NCBI GenBank assembly: GCA_007134725.1
Contig: SLKF01000286.1
Coordinates: 1-8,612, forward strand
From: Clostridiales bacterium
Lineage (GTDB): Bacteria; Bacillota; Clostridia; Peptostreptococcales; T1SED10-28
Reading direction: 5' to 3'
DNA length: 8,612 nt
Shown: piece by piece, positions 1-7,294 of the stretch
How the letters are laid out: every line of letters begins with the position of its first letter
Position numbering within the stretch: position 1 is the first letter of the stretch
The notes under the pieces: model-generated
What the model was told of the DNA's origin: nothing
The model's input: only the letters and a program-made list of their open reading frames with translations
Database searches by the model: none
Position numbers and translations under genes: made by a program

Positions 1-933
1 ACGTTGGGAATGCATAAAAAGGGGCGGCATCATGATATTGTAACTGTGGACGATTGTCGTATCATGGACGAGGATTTCCGCAGGATTTTAATGGCAGTAC
101 TGGATTATGCCAAGGAACACAGCCTAATCCAGTATAATTCCATGAGACATGAAGGTTTTCTTCGTCATTTAGTGGTAAGAAAAGGGCACTATACCAACGA
201 AATCATTGTTCACCTTGTCACCACAACCCAGGATCATCATGAATTTGATGCTTTAGGCAAGAAGCTGCAAAGCTTAAATATTGACGGAGAGATCGTTGGA
301 TTTCTACATTCTCTAAACGACGGACTGGCGGATGTCGTGCAAAGTGACGAAATGATGATTATCTTTGGGAAAAAAGAATACCGGGAAAAACTATTTGACT
401 TAACCTTTGAAATATCTCCCTATTCCTTTTTTCAAACCAATACCTTAGGAGCGGAAACTCTTTACCGGGAAGTCATCGATTTTCTAGGAGATGTGAAAGG
501 TAAAACCGTTCTGGATCTCTACTCAGGTACGGGAACCATCGCCCAAGTGTTAGCAAAGGATGCTAAACATGTCATTGGTATTGAACTGGTAGAAGAGGCG
601 GTTGAAAAAGCCAAGGGGAATGCAAAAATAAATAACTTGGATAACTGCACTTTTATCGCCGGAGATGTAAAGGAAAAAATGCTGGGAATTTCGGAAAAGA
701 TTGATGCTCTGGTAATTGATCCCCCAAGAGAAGGGATACACGATAAAGTTCTAAGAGATATTCTATCTTATCAGTTAAAAGAAATGGTTTACGTCTCCTG
801 CAATCCGAAAACTTTAGTTAAAAATTTAAAAACCTTTCAGGAAACCGGTTATTCAGTGAAAAAAGTACGGGGTGTGGATCTTTTTCCTCACACATCCCAT
901 GTAGAGACGGTTTGTCTGCTTGTAAGGAAATAA
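1..933 (+). CDS. rlmD: 23S rRNA (uracil-5-)-methyltransferase, RlmD/RlmCD (RumA) family, 5'-truncated by window edge
   Basis: This enzyme uses S-adenosylmethionine to methylate C5 of a uridine in 23S rRNA in the cytoplasm. The reading frame is open from base 1, and the first codons (TLGMHKKGRHHDIV) match the interior of the family, so the real start and the usual N-terminal TRAM and Fe-S part lie upstream; the TTG at 4 is not a start. Visible motifs are the SPYSFFQTN segment (about nt 415-441), SAM motif I VLDLYSGTGTI (about 508-540), the DPPREG substrate loop (718-735), and VYVSCNP with the catalytic Cys codon at 799-801. The C-terminus, DLFPHTSHVETVCLL, is the canonical family ending, so the 3' end is intact. 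The sequence cannot separate RlmD from the dual-specificity RlmCD of Firmicutes. No clear intrinsic terminator follows. Confidence 0.93.
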   Translation, partial: TLGMHKKGRHHDIVTVDDCRIMDEDFRRILMAVLDYAKEHSLIQYNSMRHEGFLRHLVVRKGHYTNEIIVHLVTTTQDHHEFDALGKKLQSLNIDGEIVGFLHSLNDGLADVVQSDEMMIIFGKKEYREKLFDLTFEISPYSFFQTNTLGAETLYREVIDFLGDVKGKTVLDLYSGTGTIAQVLAKDAKHVIGIELVEEAVEKAKGNAKINNLDNCTFIAGDVKEKMLGISEKIDALVIDPPREGIHDKVLRDILSYQLKEMVYVSCNPKTLVKNLKTFQETGYSVKKVRGVDLFPHTSHVETVCLLVRK

Positions 934-1341
934 GTGACATTGCTCTTACCCATACATCAGGAACTTACATGACAAATTCAACCGGAAAATATTTATTCTT
1001 TTAAATCGTAAATTATTCGAAGAAAAAGCATCATACTTAATGGATTGTAGGTGAATCAACTTCTTTCGTTTGAGATGATCGAATGATGAACGTGTTAAAA
1101 TTAAGGCATTGTTCTATTTTTTTTAATCTTGGCAAATGGTAGAAAAACAGCAGAGGATATATATATTCTATGTTCCTGGAAGGATGATTCAGTCGTTCTG
1201 AACCGTAAAACTTGAAAACTAATGCATTATTAAGCTTTTTTATAAATAAAGTAAAATTCATAGAAAATATTCATTGGATTGTTCGTTAAATCTTCGATAC
1301 ACTAAAGAGGATATAAAATCCAACGGATAAGGATGTTGCAT
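934..1341. other. Gene-poor spacer of about 400 bases, possible decayed sequence
   Basis: No intact gene is supported here. The longest open stretch on the minus strand (1261-1037) has no ribosome binding site and encodes a composition typical of an AT-rich shadow. On the plus strand, 1105-1212 reads without a stop, including FFLILANGRKTAEDIYILCSW, but is closed by TAA just before and TGA just after. The 'GRKT..I' look recalls the N-terminal part of DDE transposases, and a preceding fragment in another frame (from 1083, MMNVLKLRH) could be frameshifted upstream sequence. This may be a remnant of an insertion element or chance. The final 70 bases carry the promoter and leader of the PHP gene. 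No convincing rlmD terminator is visible. Confidence 0.4.
1274..1303 (+). promoter_or_regulatory. Possible sigma-A promoter of the PHP gene
   Basis: TTGGAT at 1274-1279 and TACACT at 1298-1303 are separated by 18 bases. Each matches its consensus box at four of six positions. It is placed about 40 bases before the start codon of the PHP-domain gene. The match is weak and read by eye. Confidence 0.35.
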
Positions 1342-2004
1342 ATGATTATTGATCTTCATGTACATGAAAAAAGACATTCAAGTGATAGCGTTTTATCCTT
1401 GGAAGATGCAGTTTGGCAGGCGAGAAAGCTGGGCTTGGACGGGATTTGTATTACGGATCATGATAATAATGAGATACGGGATTTTGCAAAGGATTACAGT
1501 GAAGAAGTAGATTTTCCAATCTTTGTCGGGGCAGAAATTTTTACGAAAGAGGGTGATTTTGTGGTCTTTGGATTAGATAAGATCCCTGATAAGACCCTTT
1601 CCGCCCAAGAGCTCCTTCATGAAGTGGAAGAAGCCGGTGGCGTTGCCATCGCAGCTCATCCTTACCGGAACACTTTTCGCAGTCTTGGAGACTGGAGTTA
1701 TACCCTGGAAGGTTTTTGGGCTGTTGAAGCTTTTAATGGAACCACACTAATAGAGAAAAATGAGCAGGCCCTCAACATGGCAAAAGAGATTAATATGCCG
1801 ATGGTGGGAGCCAGTGATGCTCATCAAATCAAAGACCTTGGCAAGATGGCTACCCGTTTTCTTTCAAAGATCCACTCTGAGAAAGACTTGATTAACGCTA
1901 TAAAGACTGGACAGGTATACCCTGTAGAGTGGACGCCGGAGGGATATCAACCGGTAACCAGAATACAAGTAAATGAAGAATTCGTGACAGCAAATAACCT
2001 CTAG
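1342..2004 (+). CDS. PHP-domain metal-dependent phosphoesterase
   Basis: A 220-residue cytoplasmic protein of the PHP (polymerase and histidinol phosphatase) family, stand-alone type. Metal-binding motifs are all present: DLHVH (His6, His8), ITDHD (Asp39, His40), Glu65 in GAEI, His106 in AAHPYR, and GASDAH (Asp159, His161), with EAFNG at 129-133. Members hydrolyse phosphoesters such as nucleoside phosphates or histidinol phosphate; the substrate here cannot be told. I prefer the ATG at 1342 over the one at 1333 because AAGGATGT (1329-1336), one base off the ideal AAGGAGGT, sits 5 bases before 1342, whereas it overlaps the earlier ATG. The extra N-terminal residues would also precede the family's usual start close to DLHxH. 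The stop codon lies within the downstream terminator stem. It is monocistronic and convergent with the next operon. Confidence 0.88.
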   Translation: MIIDLHVHEKRHSSDSVLSLEDAVWQARKLGLDGICITDHDNNEIRDFAKDYSEEVDFPIFVGAEIFTKEGDFVVFGLDKIPDKTLSAQELLHEVEEAGGVAIAAHPYRNTFRSLGDWSYTLEGFWAVEAFNGTTLIEKNEQALNMAKEINMPMVGASDAHQIKDLGKMATRFLSKIHSEKDLINAIKTGQVYPVEWTPEGYQPVTRIQVNEEFVTANNL

Positions 2005-2028
2005 AGTATTAGTCTAGAGGCTTTTTTT
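1998..2028 (+). terminator. Intrinsic terminator of the PHP gene, overlapping its stop codon
   Basis: A perfect 8-bp stem, CCTCTAGA (1998-2005) and TCTAGAGG (2013-2020), encloses a 7-base loop and is followed by seven T (2022-2028). The stop codon TAG (2002-2004) is inside the left arm. On the other strand the hairpin is followed by a poor T-tract, so it would be a weak terminator for the convergent minus-strand operon. Confidence 0.85.
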
Positions 2029-2044
2029 ATGATTTAATGAATTT

Positions 2045-3301
2045 TTATAATTTGTTGAGTTTTGTGGGTAGGTACTTGGACTTTCGTCCCCCTACTCGAA
2101 AATGATGGAAGAGACTTCGTTCATGGAAATCCAGAATCATCGGTATAAAGTCTTTGCCGTTCATACGGATACTCCCCTTTGCACAGGAGCGCTCATCAAA
2201 TCGTTTTACATCATCCCTACGAAGATGCTCTCCCAGAAAAGCAATCGGTACGGGATCCCCACTGTGAATCATGGAACCGATGCTTGGGGTACTGTGGTCC
2301 CCGGTAACGACGAGAAGGACATCTTCCTTTAAAGTGTAATCAATAATAGGGGTAAGGAGAGGATCTATTTCTTCCAATACCTTTACCTTAGCGAAGGGAT
2401 CCTTAGTATGTGCTGCCTGGTCTGTTTCCTTAGTATGCAGATGGATGTATTCATAAGAAGAAGCTAAAGCTTGTTCAACCCCCTCCGCAAAGGTTTTATA
2501 GGGAGTATACTGCATATTAAATAGGTGGGCAATTCCACGGATCGAAGTGCTGGATCCGATGATTTCTCCGGTCATGCCGTTCTCTTCTTGAAAAGATAGA
2601 AGCTTCTTTGACATTCCTGCCCACTTTGGAAGAAGAAAATTTGCCGGCTGAAGTCCTTGAGCGACTCTTTTTTTATTGACCGGATGTTCTTTTAGACGAA
2701 AATACATCTCTTTCATAAAACCGTTGATCAAATCCGATGTAGCTTTTGCTTTAGGCTCATTTGTATTATAGGGTTCTGACCGAAGTACATAACCTAAAGG
2801 ATAAATACCATCGGGGTCTGAGATTTCCGTCGTCAGATTGTCTCCTGCAACCTCCAAAAAACCATGGCCGTCTGTGGTGAAGTGCCAATTGAATTGGTAT
2901 CCATCAAAGTTTGAAGGAATGACTTTACCCAGTTCCAGACTGTCCTCTTTAGGAAGATCCATTAAATAACGGGTTTGTATCTCATAATCATGATTTTTAT
3001 TAACGGAGGCCCAAGAAGTGACCATATACAAATGGTCTTTTTTTAACGCGATTCCATGGGAAATTCCTTCGATAATAGACCGTCCTGGAAATTTTTCTTC
3101 AGGATAGCCCAGTAGTAGATAATGGGAAAAATCTGTTCCCACAGGAACCCCTAGACGATAAGGAATCATCGTTCCGGTTTCACCGAGGGTAGCAATACGG
3201 TCAAGATTAGGTGTACAAGCATATTCGAGGGGGGTTTTTCCTCCAAGTTCATCGCAGACCCGGTCACCTACACCATCCAGAAGAACAACTAGAGTTTTCA
3301 T
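2045..3301 (-). CDS. ApgM-like (archaeal-type, cofactor-independent phosphoglycerate mutase-related) alkaline phosphatase superfamily protein
   Basis: A 418-residue protein, close to the usual ~400 of archaeal-type phosphoglycerate mutases. Family signatures are the N-terminal LLDGVGDR (Asp9 metal ligand), ELGGKTPLEYACTPNLD (18-34), TDxxHxxLLGY (56-66), KETDQAAH (Asp294, His298), TGDHSTPS (Asp335, His336) and IHSGDPVPI (His346). The metal ligands of the superfamily are therefore present. Two differences stand out: the residue at the nucleophile position (56) is Thr rather than Ser, and the usual 'SDxDPH' segment reads SDPDGIYPLG. ApgM homologues also include a family proposed as homoserine kinases, so the substrate is open and a glycolytic role should not be assumed. 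Start: GGGAGG at 3314-3309 is 7 bases before the ATG. The start overlaps the upstream PP-loop gene's stop by ATGA, which indicates translational coupling. Confidence 0.82.
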   Translation of the reverse strand: MKTLVVLLDGVGDRVCDELGGKTPLEYACTPNLDRIATLGETGTMIPYRLGVPVGTDFSHYLLLGYPEEKFPGRSIIEGISHGIALKKDHLYMVTSWASVNKNHDYEIQTRYLMDLPKEDSLELGKVIPSNFDGYQFNWHFTTDGHGFLEVAGDNLTTEISDPDGIYPLGYVLRSEPYNTNEPKAKATSDLINGFMKEMYFRLKEHPVNKKRVAQGLQPANFLLPKWAGMSKKLLSFQEENGMTGEIIGSSTSIRGIAHLFNMQYTPYKTFAEGVEQALASSYEYIHLHTKETDQAAHTKDPFAKVKVLEEIDPLLTPIIDYTLKEDVLLVVTGDHSTPSIGSMIHSGDPVPIAFLGEHLRRDDVKRFDERSCAKGSIRMNGKDFIPMILDFHERSLFHHFRVGGRKSKYLPTKLNKL

Positions 3302-4101
3302 TGACTAGCCTCCCATTTCCATAAGGGTTTTTGAAGTTCTTGCAAGGAGGCGTTGGGGTTTTCAATTAAAATTTTCCCAAGACGAATGGAAACCGGTACA
3401 AGAAATTCGGTTAAAAAAGTTCGGAGTCCCTCATCGGAGTAAACGGTTGCGCCATTCATTTTTCGATAGTTACCACTATACATACAGGCGGGGTGCTCTT
3501 TTCCTTCTTCCCATTCCCAGCCGAGAAGTTCTGTTATAGCATCACCCTCTAGGATATCACGAATGGGAAAGAGTAGCTCTACATCCAGATTTTCCAAGAC
3601 GGCAGCATAGGCATCCAAAGAAGGATTTAATTGATTGAGTTTGATTTTCCCTCCGTGGCTGACCCGCTCACCGGATATGATTTTACCGCCCAGGCGACGG
3701 GCCATGGGGACTCGTAGAAGATGAAAATACATATGGCAGCCAATGCACGGGGTATAAAAACCGTAACGTTCTATCAGTCCATGCACCGGCCGACCATTCA
3801 ACACACTCCAGAGTTTGGGATTGCTGAAGACAATAGTTGGGTGAAGAATTTTCTCTTCTCCGTAAAGATCTTCTACCCGTTGCCGTAAGCGTTTTTCATT
3901 ATCTTTTAGACCTTCTAAATTACCATATTCCGTACCGGCAAAAGACATAACCGGAAGAATGTGATTAATAGAAGGGGTTTCAAAAGCTTTTAAGATCGCT
4001 GCAACACTATCTCTTCCGGAAAATTCACCGATCACGGTTTCTTTCGGAAGAGACGTAAGTATTTTTTCGATTTCTTCATGGGATTGATTGAAATGTTCCA
4101 T
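3298..4101 (-). CDS. PP-loop (adenine nucleotide alpha hydrolase) ATPase with three-cysteine pattern, function unknown
   Basis: A 267-residue soluble protein. Residues 23-35 (VIGEFSGRDSVAA) form a PP-loop like that of ATP pyrophosphatases, with SGRDS in place of SGGxDS. It has only three cysteines: Cys119 and Cys122 in TPCIGC, and Cys206 in HPACMYS. That layout (CxxC in mid-protein plus one Cys about 85 residues on) resembles the three Cys that hold the [4Fe-4S] cluster in TtcA/TtuA-type thiolation enzymes. IISGERVSHGGKIK (141-154) may be a substrate-side loop. I therefore infer adenylation of a substrate, possibly followed by sulfur transfer, but cannot name the substrate or gene. Start: AAAAGGAGTG just upstream (4116-4107), good spacing. 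It is the first gene of a two-gene operon and overlaps the ApgM-like gene by 4 bases. Confidence 0.72.
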   Translation of the reverse strand: MEHFNQSHEEIEKILTSLPKETVIGEFSGRDSVAAILKAFETPSINHILPVMSFAGTEYGNLEGLKDNEKRLRQRVEDLYGEEKILHPTIVFSNPKLWSVLNGRPVHGLIERYGFYTPCIGCHMYFHLLRVPMARRLGGKIISGERVSHGGKIKLNQLNPSLDAYAAVLENLDVELLFPIRDILEGDAITELLGWEWEEGKEHPACMYSGNYRKMNGATVYSDEGLRTFLTEFLVPVSIRLGKILIENPNASLQELQKPLWKWEASQ

Positions 4102-4142
4102 TTTAGCACTCCTTTTACAATAAATTGATGGGATTTTATTTT

Positions 4143-4151
4143 AGTATAGCA
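4143..4151 (-). promoter_or_regulatory. Extended -10 promoter of the PP-loop/ApgM-like operon
   Basis: Read on the minus strand, TGCTATACT is an extended -10 element (TGn followed by TATACT, five of six matches). It lies about 40 bases before the PP-loop start codon. No good -35 is visible, which is common with extended -10 promoters. Confidence 0.55.
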
Positions 4152-4253
4152 TAGATGATTGGATTAGTGCATTCCAGATACAGATAAGAATTATATAAAA
4201 GAAGGTATTTTTAAAACAAGAAATTCTGAGACTTTAGTCCGAAAATATCTTTT

Positions 4254-4460
4254 TTGAATATTCGGTCTATAAAAAATAAAAAGAATGAAGATGACGGAGA
4301 CGATGAAGCAATCGATGATGATGATGATGAGGATCCCGCGGATGAAGAGGAGCAGGTAACCATTCCCCAAACCGGAGACCAGAATTATTATCTGTATCTA
4401 TTTATCATTTCATCCTTAATGGCCCTTGCAGCTGTTAAAGTTAAAAAATCAGACGCTTAA
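4254..4460 (+). pseudogene. Orphan cell-wall sorting signal, 3' remnant of a sortase-anchored surface protein gene
   Basis: The reading frame encodes an acidic Asp/Glu-rich linker, then IPQTGD (an LPXTG variant), a hydrophobic segment (YLYLFIISSLMALAAV) and a Lys-rich tail ending KVKKSDA. This is the classic C-terminal signal by which sortase attaches surface proteins to peptidoglycan. It normally ends a long secreted protein, yet here nothing comparable precedes it: the frame is stopped by TGA at 4227-4229, the only possible early start is TTG at 4254 with no ribosome binding site, and there is no signal peptide. I read it as the tail left after deletion of a surface-protein gene, still followed by its terminator. 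The GAT-repeat tract at about 4311-4332 is part of the acidic linker. The alternative, a small expressed protein, is unlikely. Confidence 0.7.
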
Positions 4461-4476
4461 CCTAGGTTCGTTCTTT

Positions 4477-4509
4477 AAAGCCCCCGGTGATTACCGGGGG
4501 CTTTTTTTT
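4477..4509 (+). terminator. Strong intrinsic terminator after the sorting-signal remnant
   Basis: A perfect 12-bp stem, AAAGCCCCCGGT (4477-4488) and ACCGGGGGCTTT (4493-4504), closes a GATT tetraloop and runs into eight T (4502-4509). It is the most GC-rich and strongest hairpin in the window, and it insulates the downstream regulator gene. Confidence 0.93.
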
Positions 4510-4514
4510 AACTA

Positions 4515-4543
4515 TTGATTGAATGCAAACATAATGTTATAAT
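4515..4543 (+). promoter_or_regulatory. Sigma-A promoter of the DUF2087 regulator gene
   Basis: TTGATT (4515-4520), a 17-base spacer and a perfect TATAAT (4538-4543) preceded by TGT, giving an extended -10. Two tandem copies of ATAATGTT (4531-4546) cover the -10. The spacer holds ATGCAAACA (4523-4531), the left arm of an inverted repeat whose right arm overlaps the start codon. Confidence 0.8.
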
Positions 4544-4582
4544 GTTATTAATAAAACAAACTATTAAGGAGTGTGTTTGCAT
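4523..4582 (+). repeat. 9-bp inverted repeat flanking the regulator's promoter and start codon
   Basis: ATGCAAACA (4523-4531) lies between the -35 and -10 boxes. Its exact reverse complement TGTTTGCAT (4574-4582) spans the end of the ribosome binding region and the first two bases of the ATG. The arms are 42 bases apart. This is a candidate autoregulatory operator, since the gene that follows encodes an HTH protein, or a structure in the mRNA leader if transcription starts further upstream. Confidence 0.45.
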
Positions 4583-5335
4583 GATCGATTTAAGTGAAGT
4601 GTTTTGGAATGCCTCCGTAGAGGAGATGAAAAGAGGATATATCTACGATGACCTTAAGGAGGATTTCATCTGCCTGATTTGTGGAGAGAGTTTTTCCGAT
4701 GGAATCATCTATGAAAAGAATGAGCAGTGGATGGATGCTAAAATGGCAGTGAAAAATCATATTATCGAAAAACATGTTTCGGTTTTTAGTTACTTGATCA
4801 ACTTAAGTAAAAGATATACGGGCCTTACAGATATACAAAAGGAGATTTTAGAGGACCTCTATCAAGGGTTTACTGACAAGGAAATTGTAGAAAAACAAGG
4901 TGGGAAAAGCACCTCCACCATCCGAAACCATCGATTCAAACTGCGGGAAAAGGAAAAACAGGCGAGGGTGTATTTAGCGTTAATGAGCTTATTGGAAAAC
5001 AGTAAAAAAAATGGAGAAAACTTAGATGATCTGGTAGAGGTTCATCGGGAGGCTACTATGGTGGATGATCGATATGTCATTACCCAAGAAGAAAAAGATA
5101 AAGTAATGAACATTTATGTAAAAGAGGGGAAAGTAATTGCTTTTCCCAGCAAAGAAAAAAAGAAACTCATTATTCTCCAGTACATCATGGAACAATTCCC
5201 TGCGATGAAAACATACACGGAAAAGGAAGTAAATGAAATCATTAAGGGGATCATTGATGATTATGTGACGGTTCGAAGATACCTAATTGAGTATGGGTTT
5301 ATGGATCGAAAGCAGGATGGTAGTGAGTACTGGCT

Positions 5336-5345
<10 letters not shown>
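4581..5345 (+). CDS. Putative transcriptional regulator: CxxC/HxxxxH finger, LuxR-like HTH and C-terminal DUF2087
   Basis: A 254-residue protein. Residues 31-65 hold CLIC (Cys31, Cys34) and His60, His65, arranged like a zinc finger. Residues about 81-125 (GLTDIQKEILEDLYQGFTDKEI and on) form a helix-turn-helix of LuxR/sigma-region-4 type, with STSTIRNHRFKLR as likely recognition helix. Residues 183-252 match DUF2087 (AFPSKEKKKLIIL, YTEKEVNEII, DDYVTVRRYLIEYGFMDR, EYWL). DUF2087 is found in bacterial regulators but its ligand is not known to me. I choose the ATG at 4581 because AAGGAGTG (4566-4573) is 7 bases upstream and the promoter at 4515-4543 would be inside a longer reading frame that opens at 4515. 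It sits directly before mnmA, but mnmA has its own promoter, so co-regulation is unproven. Confidence 0.82.
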
Positions 5346-6551
<1,206 letters not shown>

Positions 6552-6611
6552 TTAAGTAAAGAAAAGACTTCTTAGATCTTCTAATCCCATATCAAGCAAA
6601 GGGAGGAAGTT

Positions 6612-6638
6612 GTGGATACTAGAAAAAGGATAAGATAA
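6612..6638 (+). other. Very short leader-like ORF (MDTRKRIR) overlapping a terminator hairpin
   Basis: GTG at 6612 follows a good ribosome binding site (GGGAGG, 6601-6606) by 5 bases and encodes eight codons, MDTRKRIR, three of them AGA or AGG, before TAA at 6636-6638. The left arm of the adjacent hairpin lies in these codons. The layout recalls a transcription attenuator, but the ORF is so short that chance is quite possible. Confidence 0.2.
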
Positions 6639-6656
6639 ACGTCTTGTTCTTTTTTT
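6623..6656 (+). terminator. Likely intrinsic terminator downstream of mnmA
   Basis: AAGGATAAGA (6626-6635) pairs with TCTTGTTCTT (6642-6651) over 10 bp with two G-T wobbles, around a 6-base loop. Flanking A residues can extend the stem by three pairs, and a run of T ends at 6656. GC content of the stem is low, so strength is moderate. Confidence 0.5.
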
Positions 6657-6739
6657 ATGTCCGCATTTTTGCTGTCATAACTTTTTGGTTTTTTAGCATC
6701 AACATTTTACTGCCTAACAGAGGAAATAAAGAATTAGAA

Positions 6740-6773
6740 TTGTTTGTGTGAAATCTAGTTTTATAGGTATAAA
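6740..6773 (+). promoter_or_regulatory. Possible promoter of the thioesterase gene
   Basis: TTGTTT (6740-6745) lies 16 bases before TATAGG (6762-6767). An alternative -10, TATAAA (6768-6773), has TTGTGT (6744-6749) at 18 bases. Both readings place the start about 40-50 bases before the gene. Confidence 0.4.
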
Positions 6774-6820
6774 TAGAATAAGGAAAGTTCAATATAACGA
6801 AATTATTAGGAGGGATGTAT

Positions 6821-7243
6821 ATGTTTAGAGTAAACCTAGAAGTAGGACAAACCCATCGGGTGCAAAAAAGAGTTCAATATGAAGATTCATCGGTAAGTTT
6901 CGGAAGGAGCGGAATTGAAACCCTGTTTTCCACTACAGCCTTAGTACAGTTGATGATACAAGCTGCGGTAGAGCTTGTGGGTGAACATATTCCGAAGGAC
7001 TACGTCAGTGTTATGCAAAAAATGGAGCTGACCCATTTAAATCCAACTCTTCAAGGGGTATTTGTTACGGCTACGGCAGAACTCGTGGAAATGGAACATA
7101 ACGTACTCAAATTTAAAATAACCTGTCATGATGAACTGGGAAAAATTGCAGAAGCCACTCAAACCCGGCATATCGTAAACAAACAGGGACTTATTAATCG
7201 GGCACACCAGCGTGCGGAAAAACTGGAAGAGAAAATCCAGTAA
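6821..7243 (+). CDS. Hotdog-fold thioesterase-like protein, FlK (fluoroacetyl-CoA thioesterase) family
   Basis: A 140-residue cytoplasmic protein of the hotdog fold, whose members cleave acyl-CoA or acyl-ACP thioesters, usually as dimers. The region FSTTALVQLM (36-45) aligns with the FlK 'ATPALVALxE' helix and ELTHLNPTLQG (69-79) with its conserved His strand. Thr38 and His72 are 34 residues apart, as are Thr42 and His76 in FlK. The position of the catalytic FlK Glu50 falls on Ile46, followed by Gln47, so classic catalysis may be altered. The ending (HDELGKIAEATQTRHIV) fits the family. Start: AGGAGGG (6808-6814) is 6 bases before the ATG at 6821; the ATG at 6815 directly abuts the site and is rejected. 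Substrate unknown; the neighbours do not suggest one. Confidence 0.75.
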   Translation: MFRVNLEVGQTHRVQKRVQYEDSSVSFGRSGIETLFSTTALVQLMIQAAVELVGEHIPKDYVSVMQKMELTHLNPTLQGVFVTATAELVEMEHNVLKFKITCHDELGKIAEATQTRHIVNKQGLINRAHQRAEKLEEKIQ

Positions 7244-7257
7244 TCCACCTATAAAAA

Positions 7258-7294
7258 TACAAAAAATCCGTTGGGGCATAGACCTCAACGGATT
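7258..7294 (-). terminator. Intrinsic terminator of the MltG-like gene (minus strand)
   Basis: On the plus strand AATCCGTTGGGG (7265-7276) pairs with CCTCAACGGATT (7283-7294), 12 bp with one wobble and a 6-base loop. The six A at 7261-7266 become a T-run only on the minus strand, so it serves the minus-strand gene, whose stop codon (7295-7293) enters the stem. It may also slow convergent transcription from the thioesterase gene, which has no other visible terminator. Confidence 0.85.

Noticed and set aside
1037..1261. Minus-strand 74-codon open frame in the rlmD-PHP gap
   Set aside because: No ribosome binding site, no recognisable domain, and composition of an AT-rich chance frame.
1333..1341. 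Upstream ATG as the start of the PHP gene
   Set aside because: It overlaps the ribosome binding site that is correctly spaced for the ATG at 1342.
2102..2332. Plus-strand open frame inside the ApgM-like gene
   Set aside because: It is antisense to conserved metal-binding motifs of a well-supported gene and has no features of its own.
4311..4332. GAT triplet repeat as a microsatellite or regulatory repeat
   Set aside because: It is in frame and simply encodes the Asp-rich linker of the sorting-signal remnant.
4515..4580. 22-codon N-terminal extension of the DUF2087 regulator
   Set aside because: It would place the coding start at the -35 box of a strong promoter and lacks a ribosome site; the ATG at 4581 has an ideal one.
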